DNA of 29,223 nucleotides. Origin: a virus. Both the position numbers and the translations under genes were made by a program. Location: the IMG/VR virus record IMGVR_UViG_3300029309_000145, positions 4,763 to 33,985 of that record. The stretch is one strand, 5' to 3'. Of the stretch, positions 1-5,857 are shown piece by piece. Under the pieces are notes generated by a model. That model was not told the origin of the DNA and did not search any database. It saw only the letters and a list, made by a program, of their open reading frames with translations. Each line of letters starts with the position of its first letter. Positions within the stretch are counted from its first letter, which is position 1.

Positions 1-273
1 ACCACATATAATACTTGTGTAGTAAGTGCCATCTTCTAGTTTAGAATATTGTAGTTCGCCCTGGACAAATACAATCATACCTTTCTTAATATACTGCATA
101 ACAAAGTTTGTTTTGTATGGATCGAATACACTTATCTTATGATGATGTGCTTTACGATTCTCTTTGCTACCAGAGTTTGTAGTTACAACTAACTTACAAT
201 ACTCATCATTCTTCATAGCTTCTGGATCTGTAGCACAATGTCCTAAGATTGTTACTTGATTAACTGTCTGCAT
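1..273 (-). CDS. ssb: Single-stranded DNA-binding protein (SSB), C-terminus outside window
   Basis: The 91 visible residues have no stop and run off the left edge. They fit a bacterial/phage SSB OB-fold: an opening VNQVTILGHCATDPE resembles the family's first strand (V.L.G....DPE), a middle HHHKISVFDP matches the usual W-H-x-V-x-x-F region, and YIKKGMIVFVQGELQYSKL matches the usual YLRKGSxVYVEGxLxxRxW. SSB coats single-stranded DNA during replication and recombination. The start ATG at 273 lies 14 nt inside the 3' end of the ERF gene and follows a purine-rich GAAAGGAAAG site, so the pair is translationally coupled. The position next to an annealing protein and an exonuclease supports the call. 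The acidic C-terminal tail that recruits partners cannot be seen. Confidence 0.88.
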   Translation of the reverse strand, partial: MQTVNQVTILGHCATDPEAMKNDEYCKLVVTTNSGSKENRKAHHHKISVFDPYKTNFVMQYIKKGMIVFVQGELQYSKLEDGTYYTSIICG

Positions 274-886
274 TTTTTTCTTTCCTTTCTTTCATTAATT
301 TAATTTGATCTTTGTAAGCATCATGAAACCATTTCTTTTCTTCTTTATCTAATTCATTGATTTCATCTTTGTATGTAAGATACAATTCATCAAGCATAGT
401 TTTGTCTACTGCTTCTTGTATCTCACGATAGTAATCTCTTTTTAATCTTTCTAATGCTTTAGGTGAAGTATCTGGTTTACTAGATAAATTACCATCATCA
501 TCATCATCACCTACAATACCAAGTAATGCACACATACCATATCGTCTAGCATATGTAATAGATCCACCAAGTTTCTGTGGATCATTAGCATCTTTAGATA
601 CTAGAGGTATGCCACCATCACAAACTACCTTACCAGATATATGTATAAGATTAGTCTGCAATATAGATCCACCAGCTTCTAGTTGTTTTACTACTTGCTG
701 TAATGCAAAGTTATTAGATTGCAAAGCTGGTTTGATTGTTTTCAAACAACTACCTAATCCAGCAAACTTACTATTAAAGTGAGGATTCTTATCACTATTA
801 AATGGATTTTTTACTTCGTGCAATAGGTTGAATAGATCTCTATCAAAGTCTGGTTTATTCTTTGTCTTTTGCTCTGGCATTGTCAT
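260..886 (-). CDS. ERF-family single-strand annealing protein
   Basis: 208 residues with the two hallmark blocks of the ERF superfamily: NPHFNSKFAGL at residues 34-44, and DPQKLGGSITYARRYG at 102-117, running into LLGIVGDDDDDGN. ERF proteins (P22 Erf type) bind single-stranded DNA and anneal complementary strands, promoting phage recombination and sometimes genome circularisation. The C-terminal third is Lys/Glu-rich and probably helical. The gene sits between a YqaJ-type nuclease (via a 44-aa gene) and SSB, the usual partner arrangement of a two-component recombinase. Its start overlaps the 3' end of the 44-aa gene, suggesting coupled translation. Family identity is firm; the in vivo role is inferred from context. 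Confidence 0.95.
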   Translation of the reverse strand: MTMPEQKTKNKPDFDRDLFNLLHEVKNPFNSDKNPHFNSKFAGLGSCLKTIKPALQSNNFALQQVVKQLEAGGSILQTNLIHISGKVVCDGGIPLVSKDANDPQKLGGSITYARRYGMCALLGIVGDDDDDGNLSSKPDTSPKALERLKRDYYREIQEAVDKTMLDELYLTYKDEINELDKEEKKWFHDAYKDQIKLMKERKEKNADS

Positions 887-989
887 ACTCCAATATTAAA
901 TTGTTAATAAAACCTGAATACTTATCGCACATATTTTCACCATATGTTTTGTTCCACATAAGTATTATTTCTTTAAGTGTAAACTTCAT
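855..989 (-). CDS. Small hypothetical protein, 44 aa, between exonuclease and annealing genes
   Basis: A short reading frame starts at ATG 989 and encodes 44 residues beginning MKFTLKEIILMWNKTYGEN and ending in TAA at 857-855. It is supported by a strong AAGGAGA site placed about 6 nt before the ATG; that site lies in the last codons of the exonuclease gene, whose TGA ends at 992, two nt upstream of the start. Its 3' end overlaps the ERF start by about 32 nt. This tight packing fits a real coupled gene, since otherwise the 105 nt between exonuclease and ERF would be a rare gap. No family is recognised. It could be a partner of the nuclease/annealing pair, but nothing in the sequence shows that. 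Confidence 0.6.
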   Translation of the reverse strand: MKFTLKEIILMWNKTYGENMCDKYSGFINNLILEYDNARAKDKE

Positions 990-991
990 CT

Positions 992-1807
992 TCATTCTCC
1001 TTTTGTTTTGACAACAAGTGTACCTTTCTTGTTGCGTGTTATTACATAGTTACTGTTAGGAAACTCACATCTTCTAGCATCCTTAGGTACAAGTAACTTC
1101 ATTTTCTTCTTCGTTTCTTCGAAGCTGGTAACAGCACCTTGATACTGGTTCATCATACCATCAAGGCTTCTGTATAATTCATTATCAAACTCAAGATAGT
1201 CTTTCATATTATCTACAAGTATCTCTTGTTCTGCTTTGACATCACTACCATTCTTGCCATATGATTCTGGTGGTTGTTTATCATTCTTTACGAACAACCA
1301 AAACCTTTTCATCTTTGCAAATAGCTTGTCATAGAACTCTTGATTCCAATCTACTCTTACTACTTTGGGATCATCATTACCAAGTATGACAGATAGGTAA
1401 CACCAATCTTGATTGTATACTTTCATATAATGATGTAGCTGTGGTGCATAGTATCTAGCTTTGTGTTCAACAGTTGCTCTTGCATTACTGTGTTTACATT
1501 CTAGTATTACACCATCTACTTTAGCATCAAGATGAGCAAACAATGGTACATCTCTAAATGTAAATTGTTTTACTTCTTTTCCTGGTGTTGGTTTAGTTAC
1601 TATCTTACCAGCAAACTCTGTCTTAGCTAACCATTCAATATGGAATGACTCTGTATGTACTCCAAGTTGCACACGAAATACATTAGATAAATCTTCTTCC
1701 ATATCTCTTTTAGTTTTTACTTTCCATAGTTGTACTAGGTTTTGGTTGTGCCATATTCTATTGGCATCACTACCACCTAGTCCAACTGTTCTATCAAAAT
1801 CTTTCAT
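992..1807 (-). CDS. YqaJ-type viral recombinase / lambda-exonuclease-like nuclease
   Basis: 271 residues with the layout of YqaJ/lambda-exo PD-(D/E)XK nucleases. GGSDA at 11-15 matches the family's N-terminal (I/L)GGSD(A/V) signature; LGVHTE around 49-54 matches the helix glutamate; AHLDAKVDG (91-99) followed by ILECK (101-105) supplies the catalytic Asp98, Glu103 and Lys105; and YYAPQLHHYM (119-128) gives the conserved Gln. Such enzymes resect one strand of double-stranded ends to feed an annealing protein. The ERF and SSB genes just downstream fit this. The start ATG follows the previous stop by one nt and has GGAG 8 nt upstream. Alternative families of the same fold are possible, but the nuclease call is strong. 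Confidence 0.9.
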   Translation of the reverse strand: MKDFDRTVGLGGSDANRIWHNQNLVQLWKVKTKRDMEEDLSNVFRVQLGVHTESFHIEWLAKTEFAGKIVTKPTPGKEVKQFTFRDVPLFAHLDAKVDGVILECKHSNARATVEHKARYYAPQLHHYMKVYNQDWCYLSVILGNDDPKVVRVDWNQEFYDKLFAKMKRFWLFVKNDKQPPESYGKNGSDVKAEQEILVDNMKDYLEFDNELYRSLDGMMNQYQGAVTSFEETKKKMKLLVPKDARRCEFPNSNYVITRNKKGTLVVKTKGE

Positions 1808-1808
1808 A

Positions 1809-2186
1809 TTATATCTCCGCTTCTATTGCACAAGAGCCATGTTCTCTAACTTGGTTATACATTTTTTCTCCAAGTTCTAGTCTTGCATACCAACCTTTTA
1901 AATTATCTGCTTTAACTTCTGGTATGTTTAACCATTCGTGTAATTGTCTTGGTACAAAATTACGATCATTTACTATTTCAGTATAGAAGTGATGAACATC
2001 TTTATAGTATTTGCCAAGTTGTTTTTTGCAAGTATCTATGCCAGATGCTATTGCTTCTAAATCTTCAGTATAGTAACTAATAAATTCTGGTTCTTCTTCT
2101 TTTGCTCCAAAGAATTTTGGATCATCACTTGGTTGAACACCAAACCAAAACTTTCCTTCTATATCTCCATGATAATATCGTCCCAT
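1809..2186 (-). CDS. Conserved phage hypothetical protein (GRYYHGDIEGKFWF type)
   Basis: 125 residues opening MGRYYHGDIEGKFWFGVQPS, rich in aromatic and acidic residues, without signal peptide or membrane segment. The opening resembles a hypothetical protein I recall from marine phages, where it sits with recombination genes; no function is known to me. It is the first gene after promoter 2213-2241 and has an ideal AAAGGAGAATAATT leader before ATG. It ends one nt before the nuclease ATG, so it is co-transcribed with the exonuclease/ERF/SSB set and may help them. That role is inference from position only. Confidence 0.75.
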   Translation of the reverse strand: MGRYYHGDIEGKFWFGVQPSDDPKFFGAKEEEPEFISYYTEDLEAIASGIDTCKKQLGKYYKDVHHFYTEIVNDRNFVPRQLHEWLNIPEVKADNLKGWYARLELGEKMYNQVREHGSCAIEAEI

Positions 2187-2212
2187 AATTATTCTCCTTT
2201 ATTGTTAATAAA

Positions 2213-2241
2213 ATTATAATGCATTTCTGCATTGTATTCAA
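2213..2241 (-). promoter_or_regulatory. Sigma70-type promoter for the recombination operon
   Basis: On the minus strand a TTGAAT -35 box (2236-2241) and a perfect TATAAT -10 box (2213-2218) are separated by exactly 17 nt. It lies just downstream of the terminator of the preceding unit and about 27 nt before the gene starting at 2186. An ATGCAT palindrome (2219-2224) touches the -10 box and may be an operator. Confidence 0.8.
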
Positions 2242-2244
2242 GCA

Positions 2245-2278
2245 TAAAAAAAGCCAGTAGCATAGGTAACTACTGGCT
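2245..2278 (-). terminator. Intrinsic terminator ending the replication gene unit
   Basis: A perfect 9-bp stem AGCCAGTAG / CTACTGGCT (2252-2260 with 2270-2278) with a 9-nt loop is followed on the minus strand by seven T residues (2251-2245). It sits 20 nt after the stop of the gene at 2299 and directly before the next promoter. Confidence 0.9.
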
Positions 2279-2298
2279 CGGAACAATCGAAGAATGAA

Positions 2299-2889
2299 CT
2301 AGGCGAATGTTGTCAACCGATTAAGGACGGATCGACACCATCCAATAAAACTCTGACAGAAGTTAAGTTGTTTGTCAATAGGTTCTCGAATGGTTGCTGG
2401 TAATGGAAAGGTATTATACTTATGTGTCTTCATTACATTTACTATTGCTTGTTTAAGAAAGATAGCTGGTATCTCTTTAATAGATTCTATGTAATATTTT
2501 AGACCTTCATGTTGTGGCATCTCCACTTGAAATGTATTGCCCAACACTTGCAAACTTTTTACTATAGTTTCATTAGGTGCTGGTTGCATTTGTATTTCAA
2601 GATTATGTATAACACTCTTGATTCTTTTCTTAATTGGTTCTAGTTCTTCTTTACCTTTTAGTTCTTGTAATGCTTCTGATGTTGCTCTCGCTATTGTATC
2701 TATCAAGATAATCTCCGACTGCGTTAGCATTACTGGAAGAAACTCTGGTTGGTTTAGAATAGGTGCTGGTTTTTTGTGTCTTATTACCCAGTTTGAAAGA
2801 GCATCTACACCAGAATCTAAAGGCGGCTTCCCAGTTGTTTTTTCTGTTACCTTTTGCGAGGTAGTAGTCGACAAATTGTTCGTGTTCAT
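2299..2889 (-). CDS. Putative replication protein (helicase loader / lambda P-like), start uncertain
   Basis: Up to 196 residues. The C-terminal part (from about residue 80) has the pattern of a phage replication/helicase-loader family: PAPNETIVKSLQVLG, then KYYIESIKEIPAIFLKQAIV and a KYNTFPLPATIREPI block. The first 80 codons overlap the upstream replication gene in another frame for 239 nt. ATG 2889 has GGAGG 9 nt upstream, but those bases are also codons for Met-Glu-Asp of the upstream gene, so the site might be accidental. A later start, for example the Met before QPAPNE, would give a protein of roughly 110 aa that nearly abuts the upstream stop at 2651. The gene is last in its unit, followed by a terminator. 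It is likely a loader or accessory replication factor; the exact family is uncertain. Confidence 0.65.
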   Translation of the reverse strand: MNTNNLSTTTSQKVTEKTTGKPPLDSGVDALSNWVIRHKKPAPILNQPEFLPVMLTQSEIILIDTIARATSEALQELKGKEELEPIKKRIKSVIHNLEIQMQPAPNETIVKSLQVLGNTFQVEMPQHEGLKYYIESIKEIPAIFLKQAIVNVMKTHKYNTFPLPATIREPIDKQLNFCQSFIGWCRSVLNRLTTFA

Positions 2890-2998
2890 AGTTCAAATCC
2901 TCCATTGTTGCTTGTTTAAATTTATCAAAGAACCAAGTTTGCAACTGTTCACTTGGCTTCCAATCTTCATTTATTGGTAGCGAATCATACTTGTCCAT
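2651..2998 (-). CDS. Putative phage replication initiation / primosome protein
   Basis: 115 residues starting at ATG 2998, chosen because AGAAAGGATAACT precedes it; an in-frame upstream start at 3043 lacks this. The core FDKFKQATMEDLN, then FVDYYLAKGNRKNNWEAAFRFW, matches the F..YW....G.K.DW...FR.W motif seen in the C-terminal domains of phage replication initiators and DnaT-like primosome proteins. A Ser/Thr/Arg-rich tail follows and could contact DNA. The protein is short for a full initiator, so it may be a stand-alone primosomal domain. The 3' 239 nt are shared with the next gene in a different frame. It lies between a small HTH gene and a putative helicase loader. Confidence 0.7.
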   Translation of the reverse strand: MDKYDSLPINEDWKPSEQLQTWFFDKFKQATMEDLNYEHEQFVDYYLAKGNRKNNWEAAFRFWCRCSFKLGNKTQKTSTYSKPTRVSSSNANAVGDYLDRYNSESNIRSITRTKR

Positions 2999-3014
2999 AG
3001 TTATCCTTTCTGAA

Positions 3015-3221
3015 CTAACTTGCTTTTTTATATTTATTTTCAATAATAAAATTCCACACAGTTTGTGCAGTAGATTCTCTTAAATGAAATTCACCTGACA
3101 TTACTCGGTGATAAGTGCTGTCTTGAATACCAGCTTTACGAAATGCTTCTCGTAAATTTATTTTCTTTTTGTTTGCTAGTTTTTCTAATTGCTCTATGTA
3201 AGTTGTTAGTTCATTGTTCAT
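3015..3221 (-). CDS. Small helix-turn-helix (XRE/Cro-like) regulator
   Basis: 69 residues starting MNNELTTYIEQLEKLANKK. The segment LREAFRKAGIQDSTYHRVMSG has the spacing of a Cro/CI-type HTH: helix, AGI turn, a recognition helix DSTYHRVMSG, then a hydrophobic closing helix. It probably binds DNA and regulates early genes. ATG 3221 is preferred over the in-frame TTG at 3257. It has no Shine-Dalgarno sequence, and a TATAAT hexamer lies directly against it, so a very short or absent leader is possible. A large bipartite palindrome (3250-3304) lies just upstream, a natural candidate operator for autoregulation. The DNA-binding fold is likely; target and sign of regulation are unknown. Confidence 0.7.
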   Translation of the reverse strand: MNNELTTYIEQLEKLANKKKINLREAFRKAGIQDSTYHRVMSGEFHLRESTAQTVWNFIIENKYKKAS

Positions 3222-3249
3222 ATTATAATACTTATCATAGTTAATGCAT

Positions 3250-3304
3250 AAGTGCAAGTGCTATGGTACTAGAAATTTTGTATACGCCATAGCATCATGC
3301 ACTT
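3250..3304. repeat. Bipartite inverted repeat upstream of the HTH gene (candidate operator)
   Basis: Outer arms AAGTGCA (3250-3256) and TGCACTT (3298-3304) and inner arms TGCTATGG (3259-3266) and CCATAGCA (3287-3294) are perfectly complementary: 15 paired bases with a 2/3-nt internal loop around a 20-nt AT-rich centre. It lies 29 nt upstream of the HTH start codon. It could be a two-site operator, a replication-initiator binding site or an RNA stem-loop. Confidence 0.75.
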
Positions 3305-3445
3305 AAAAAATGCAATCCTTGAGAAAAGGTCTTGTACTAACTAACGACCAAATTAGCACAAGCACAAAGACTGCACTACATAGTAGCTTTCCCTAGTATC
3401 GGTTCTTTATATTGTTCTAGGTCTATCTATTACTCACTACTAATT

Positions 3446-3709
3446 CTATATGTTGGCTTCAGCTTCTAGTTCTAGTTGGTCTAACTTGTATTTTGCATCA
3501 TACCAGTTATCGAATACCCAGTATTGTTTCTCATACAATCCACCTTGATTTAGAAGTGCTATCATTCCGTAATAATCTTTACCATAAAGATCAAAACCTT
3601 TAGCAGTTTCTTCTACAATCCAAAACATATCTTTGCCACTCAATATCTTTTCTCTTGTACTTGAACAAGCTCTGTTAAACATCTTCTCTCTTACTGAACC
3701 TATATACAT
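3446..3709 (-). CDS. Hypothetical protein, 87 aa
   Basis: 87 residues, aromatic-rich (KQYWVFDNWYDAKYKL near the C-terminus), no membrane segment, no family recognised. Its ATG overlaps the TAA of the winged-helix gene by one nt (TAATG), and GGAG lies 9 nt upstream inside that gene, so the two are translationally coupled and probably act in the same process. About 220 nt without a gene follow before the HTH gene start. Confidence 0.7.
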   Translation of the reverse strand: MYIGSVREKMFNRACSSTREKILSGKDMFWIVEETAKGFDLYGKDYYGMIALLNQGGLYEKQYWVFDNWYDAKYKLDQLELEAEANI

Positions 3710-4044
3710 TACTTACTCTCCTTTATTTTATTATATAACACTATGCCTTTTTCTGTAGCAAACCATATTCTCTGGTACTTGCCATGTTTTGATTTGCGTG
3801 TACCAACTGCACCAACATAGTGTTGCCTTTCTAACCATACTCTAGCAGTTCTGTACTTACTAGTTATGACACCATCTTGATAAGATATTTCTTCATCAGT
3901 CATACCAGTTACTCCACCTTGCTCTACTATTATTTCTAATACTCTATCTTTTGCTCGTCTTGTTCTTTGTACTTCTTCTTTGGCGGCAGTCTTACTAGTT
4001 TCAGGATCTGTTCGCCTTACCATATTGTACCATTCTTCATTCAT
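3709..4044 (-). CDS. Putative winged-helix DNA-binding protein (RRTDPETS type)
   Basis: 111 residues. RRTDPETSKTAAKEE near the N-terminus resembles the [RS]xTDPxTSxxAA signature of a common small phage protein. This is followed by GMTDEEISYQ, a TSKYRTARVWLERQHYV recognition-helix-like stretch and a wing-like GTRKSKHGKYQRIWFATEKG. That order is typical of a winged-helix domain, so it probably binds DNA, as a regulator or nucleoid-type factor. The start has an AGGAGAATAATT leader. The 79 nt upstream of it contain no gene and no convincing promoter. The downstream 87-aa gene is coupled to it. Confidence 0.7.
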   Translation of the reverse strand: MNEEWYNMVRRTDPETSKTAAKEEVQRTRRAKDRVLEIIVEQGGVTGMTDEEISYQDGVITSKYRTARVWLERQHYVGAVGTRKSKHGKYQRIWFATEKGIVLYNKIKESK

Positions 4045-4122
4045 AATTATTCTCCTATAATGTTAATAAATAAAAGTATGCCCATAGTATTACATTGATT
4101 ATTGTTATTATGTATACTGCAA

Positions 4123-5028
4123 TCATACATCACCTACTGCTTTATCACTAGCAATCCCTTCTGCTTTGTCACGCACAAAGAAGAAGGATTCACTAGCATA
4201 CTTACAAGCAGATCGTAGTGAGTCTGGCTTATCTCTAAGAGCCTTAGCCCATGACTTCAAGTAATGCACATGGTCACTTCTTGTTTGATGCAACAAGTTG
4301 TAGTGAGCCATATGAAAACTTGCACCAAGTTCTGCTATAAGTTCCTCGAATGCATAGTCATTAGATGCAAAGTTACCTTTGAGGTTTCTGTTGCATCTGC
4401 TACTATGCCCTGTCCAATGAGTAATCTCATGGAACAATGTACTGTAATATGATTCTCGTTTTCTAAACTGTGTTCTATGTGGCATCTTTATCTCATCTGT
4501 TTGTGGTATATAACAGGCTCGATTATTGCCATCAGTAATCTTTAGACCTAACCAAGTTAATCTACTTATCTCTGGTTCTATTTCTTCTAGAACATCATGA
4601 TCAAATTTTCTTGTAGGTTTAGTCAAAGATATTTTTAGGTCGTTGATGATTGAAGTATCACCTTTAACATCATCAATACTAAAGATAGCTACAGTCTTAA
4701 ACCTTTTGATTATTTTTTCTTTATCTGTTTTAGGATCTGTTTCTTTCTTAATCATAGGTTGCCACAATGGTATGCCAGTTTTAGAACGAGGTCGCAATCC
4801 AATCTTTTGCCATTGAAAGAATGTACCCCAGATAGGAGTCTTGTAACCATACTTGAAGTTAAGATGAAACTGATTCCAACCTGTGTATGGTTTACCTTCT
4901 ACATTCATATGAAAATTTTCAATCCACTTTGGTATGAATGGTTTACTTGGATCGTGTTGTTCCATATCTTTGATGATTTGTTCTGTAATATCTTTTAGAT
5001 TATCTTCAGCTAATTGTTTGATAGACAT
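4123..5028 (-). CDS. ardC: ArdC-family antirestriction protein with zincin metallopeptidase domain
   Basis: 301 residues with ArdC architecture. The N-terminal half resembles the ArdC ssDNA-binding domain (PYTGWNQFHLN around 47-56, then PIWGTFFQWQKIGL). The C-terminal half is a zincin domain with LFHEITHWTGHSSRCNR: zinc ligands His200 and His204, catalytic Glu201, and a probable third ligand in FEELIAELGA (Glu228 or Glu229). ArdC proteins are known from plasmids, where they protect incoming DNA from type I restriction. Here the gene is third after the early promoter 5603-5631, fitting expression soon after entry. GGAG lies 7 nt before ATG 5028, and the start overlaps the previous gene by 23 nt. 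Family identity is strong; antirestriction activity in this phage is inferred. Confidence 0.88.
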   Translation of the reverse strand: MSIKQLAEDNLKDITEQIIKDMEQHDPSKPFIPKWIENFHMNVEGKPYTGWNQFHLNFKYGYKTPIWGTFFQWQKIGLRPRSKTGIPLWQPMIKKETDPKTDKEKIIKRFKTVAIFSIDDVKGDTSIINDLKISLTKPTRKFDHDVLEEIEPEISRLTWLGLKITDGNNRACYIPQTDEIKMPHRTQFRKRESYYSTLFHEITHWTGHSSRCNRNLKGNFASNDYAFEELIAELGASFHMAHYNLLHQTRSDHVHYLKSWAKALRDKPDSLRSACKYASESFFFVRDKAEGIASDKAVGDV

Positions 5029-5356
5029 GACGGTTCTCCATATAATAGTTTCTCCAAGACTGCAAAGTTTTTCTAGATGCTAATTGAAACTGATTGTAGT
5101 CTTTTCTTTTTATTAATAGTTTTAATTCGCTTAACAATATATTCTTGTGTTCAATCCATAGGTCATGAACATCAGAAAGTTTTTCACTATGGTATTGTTC
5201 AAGAAAGTTTAGTCGTGCTTGAAGCTGTTGTATGCTCAAGTATGCATAAGCTAATCTCTTTGCTCTGTAATTATACTCGTGCATAAATTGACATCCATGT
5301 TCAAGCATCATTTTATCTAAGTATCTTTCGTGTATTTGTTCTTGCTTTAATGACAT
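5006..5356 (-). CDS. Hypothetical coiled-coil protein, 116 aa
   Basis: 116 residues, strongly helical by composition: repeated Leu/Gln/Arg/Lys in AYLSIQQLQARLNFLEQ and NILLSELKLLIKRKDY suggest one or two coiled-coil helices. Tyr and His are frequent. No catalytic motif or family is recognised. AAGGAG lies 6 nt before ATG 5356, and the 3' end overlaps ardC by 23 nt. It is transcribed with ardC and the 69-aa gene from the 5603-5631 promoter. Early position suggests a host-takeover or DNA-protection role, without direct evidence. Confidence 0.72.
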   Translation of the reverse strand: MSLKQEQIHERYLDKMMLEHGCQFMHEYNYRAKRLAYAYLSIQQLQARLNFLEQYHSEKLSDVHDLWIEHKNILLSELKLLIKRKDYNQFQLASRKTLQSWRNYYMENRHVYQTIS

Positions 5357-5368
5357 ATCATTCTCCTT

Positions 5369-5578
5369 TCAATTTCCAAAGCTATCAATACGATTGCGTA
5401 AATCTTCTGCATCAGTTTTATATTGTTGCAGCAATCTGTTTTTTATTTCTGCATTTAGACTACCAGAGTTTACTTGCACTGAATCTTGCAGTACCATAAT
5501 TAGTTCTTCTAGTTCTTGTAGATATATTTTATCTTGTTCGTGTTGATCCCAATCTGGTTGGGGTATAATCTTAAACAT
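5369..5578 (-). CDS. Small hypothetical early protein, 69 aa
   Basis: Starts MFKIIPQPDWDQHEQDKIYL and is mostly helical (LQELEELIMVLQDSV). ATG 5578 is chosen because AAGGAG lies 7 nt upstream. The in-frame ATG at 5584 is only 1 nt from that site, and the longer open frame back to 5623 runs into the promoter spacer. It is the first gene of the leftward early transcript. Acidic and soluble; no family recognised. Confidence 0.7.
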   Translation of the reverse strand: MFKIIPQPDWDQHEQDKIYLQELEELIMVLQDSVQVNSGSLNAEIKNRLLQQYKTDAEDLRNRIDSFGN

Positions 5579-5602
5579 ATTCATTCTCCTTTTCATTATT
5601 AT

Positions 5603-5631
5603 ATTATAATTTATACAATGCATTTATGCAA
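5603..5631 (-). promoter_or_regulatory. Sigma70-type early promoter, leftward
   Basis: On the minus strand TTGCAT (5626-5631) and TATAAT (5603-5608) are separated by exactly 17 nt, directly upstream of the 69-aa gene. An ATGCAT palindrome (5618-5623) lies in the spacer, as near the 2213-2241 promoter. No other strong promoter lies upstream of the ardC group. Confidence 0.82.
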
Positions 5632-5692
5632 GGATAGATTTGATTGGTGATCAAATCTCAATGCCAAATGCATATACTTTAGTACTCACATA

Positions 5693-5800
5693 CCTTGCTT
5701 GTTTGATACTAATTAGTTGTAAGGTAGGCGACCTAGGAACTTCGAAGCGAGCAACCAGCGAAGCCGCCGAGCAAGTTAACCACCTCCGACTCAAGCAAGG
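5693..5800. other. GC-rich structured non-coding segment (possible small RNA)
   Basis: CCTTGCTTG (5693-5701) pairs perfectly with CAAGCAAGG (5792-5800), enclosing about 90 nt that are visibly richer in G+C than the rest of the window. Inside is an imperfect tandem unit beginning CGAAGC (near 5743 and near 5759). No credible gene is seen. Read rightwards, the segment ends at the hairpin 5820-5841 followed by five T residues, so a short rightward RNA is conceivable. Confidence 0.35.
5729..5798 (-). repeat. Inverted diverged repeat, copy A
   Basis: Read on the minus strand it gives TTGCTTGA (5798-5791), GGTGGTTAA (5784-5776) and AAGTTCCTAGGTCG (5742-5729). The same blocks occur in the same order on the plus strand at 7194-7230. 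Copy A has 33 extra nt between the second and third blocks. Confidence 0.7.
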
Positions 5801-5813
5801 ACATACCAAACAT

Positions 5814-5841
5814 AAAAAAAGCCCAGGTGTAAACCTGAGCT
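5814..5841 (-). terminator. Intrinsic terminator (mainly leftward) after the 173-aa gene
   Basis: A 9-nt stem AGCCCAGGT / ACCTGAGCT (5820-5828 with 5833-5841) has a 4-nt loop. In leftward RNA every position pairs (one G-U) and seven U follow. In rightward RNA one A-C mismatch remains and five U follow, so it may work weakly both ways. It lies 17 nt after the stop of the gene at 5858. Confidence 0.85.
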
Positions 5842-5857
5842 TTTTGTGGGAAGCTGT

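Noticed and set aside
2537-2980. 147-codon open frame on the plus strand opposite the replication genes
   Set aside because: It lies antisense to two frames with recognisable protein motifs and has no ribosome site; the length is a side effect of dual coding on the other strand.
3222-3257. N-terminal extension of the HTH protein from TTG 3257
   Set aside because: The extra 12 codons fall in the palindrome and TATAAT sequence and lack a ribosome site; ATG 3221 is more likely.
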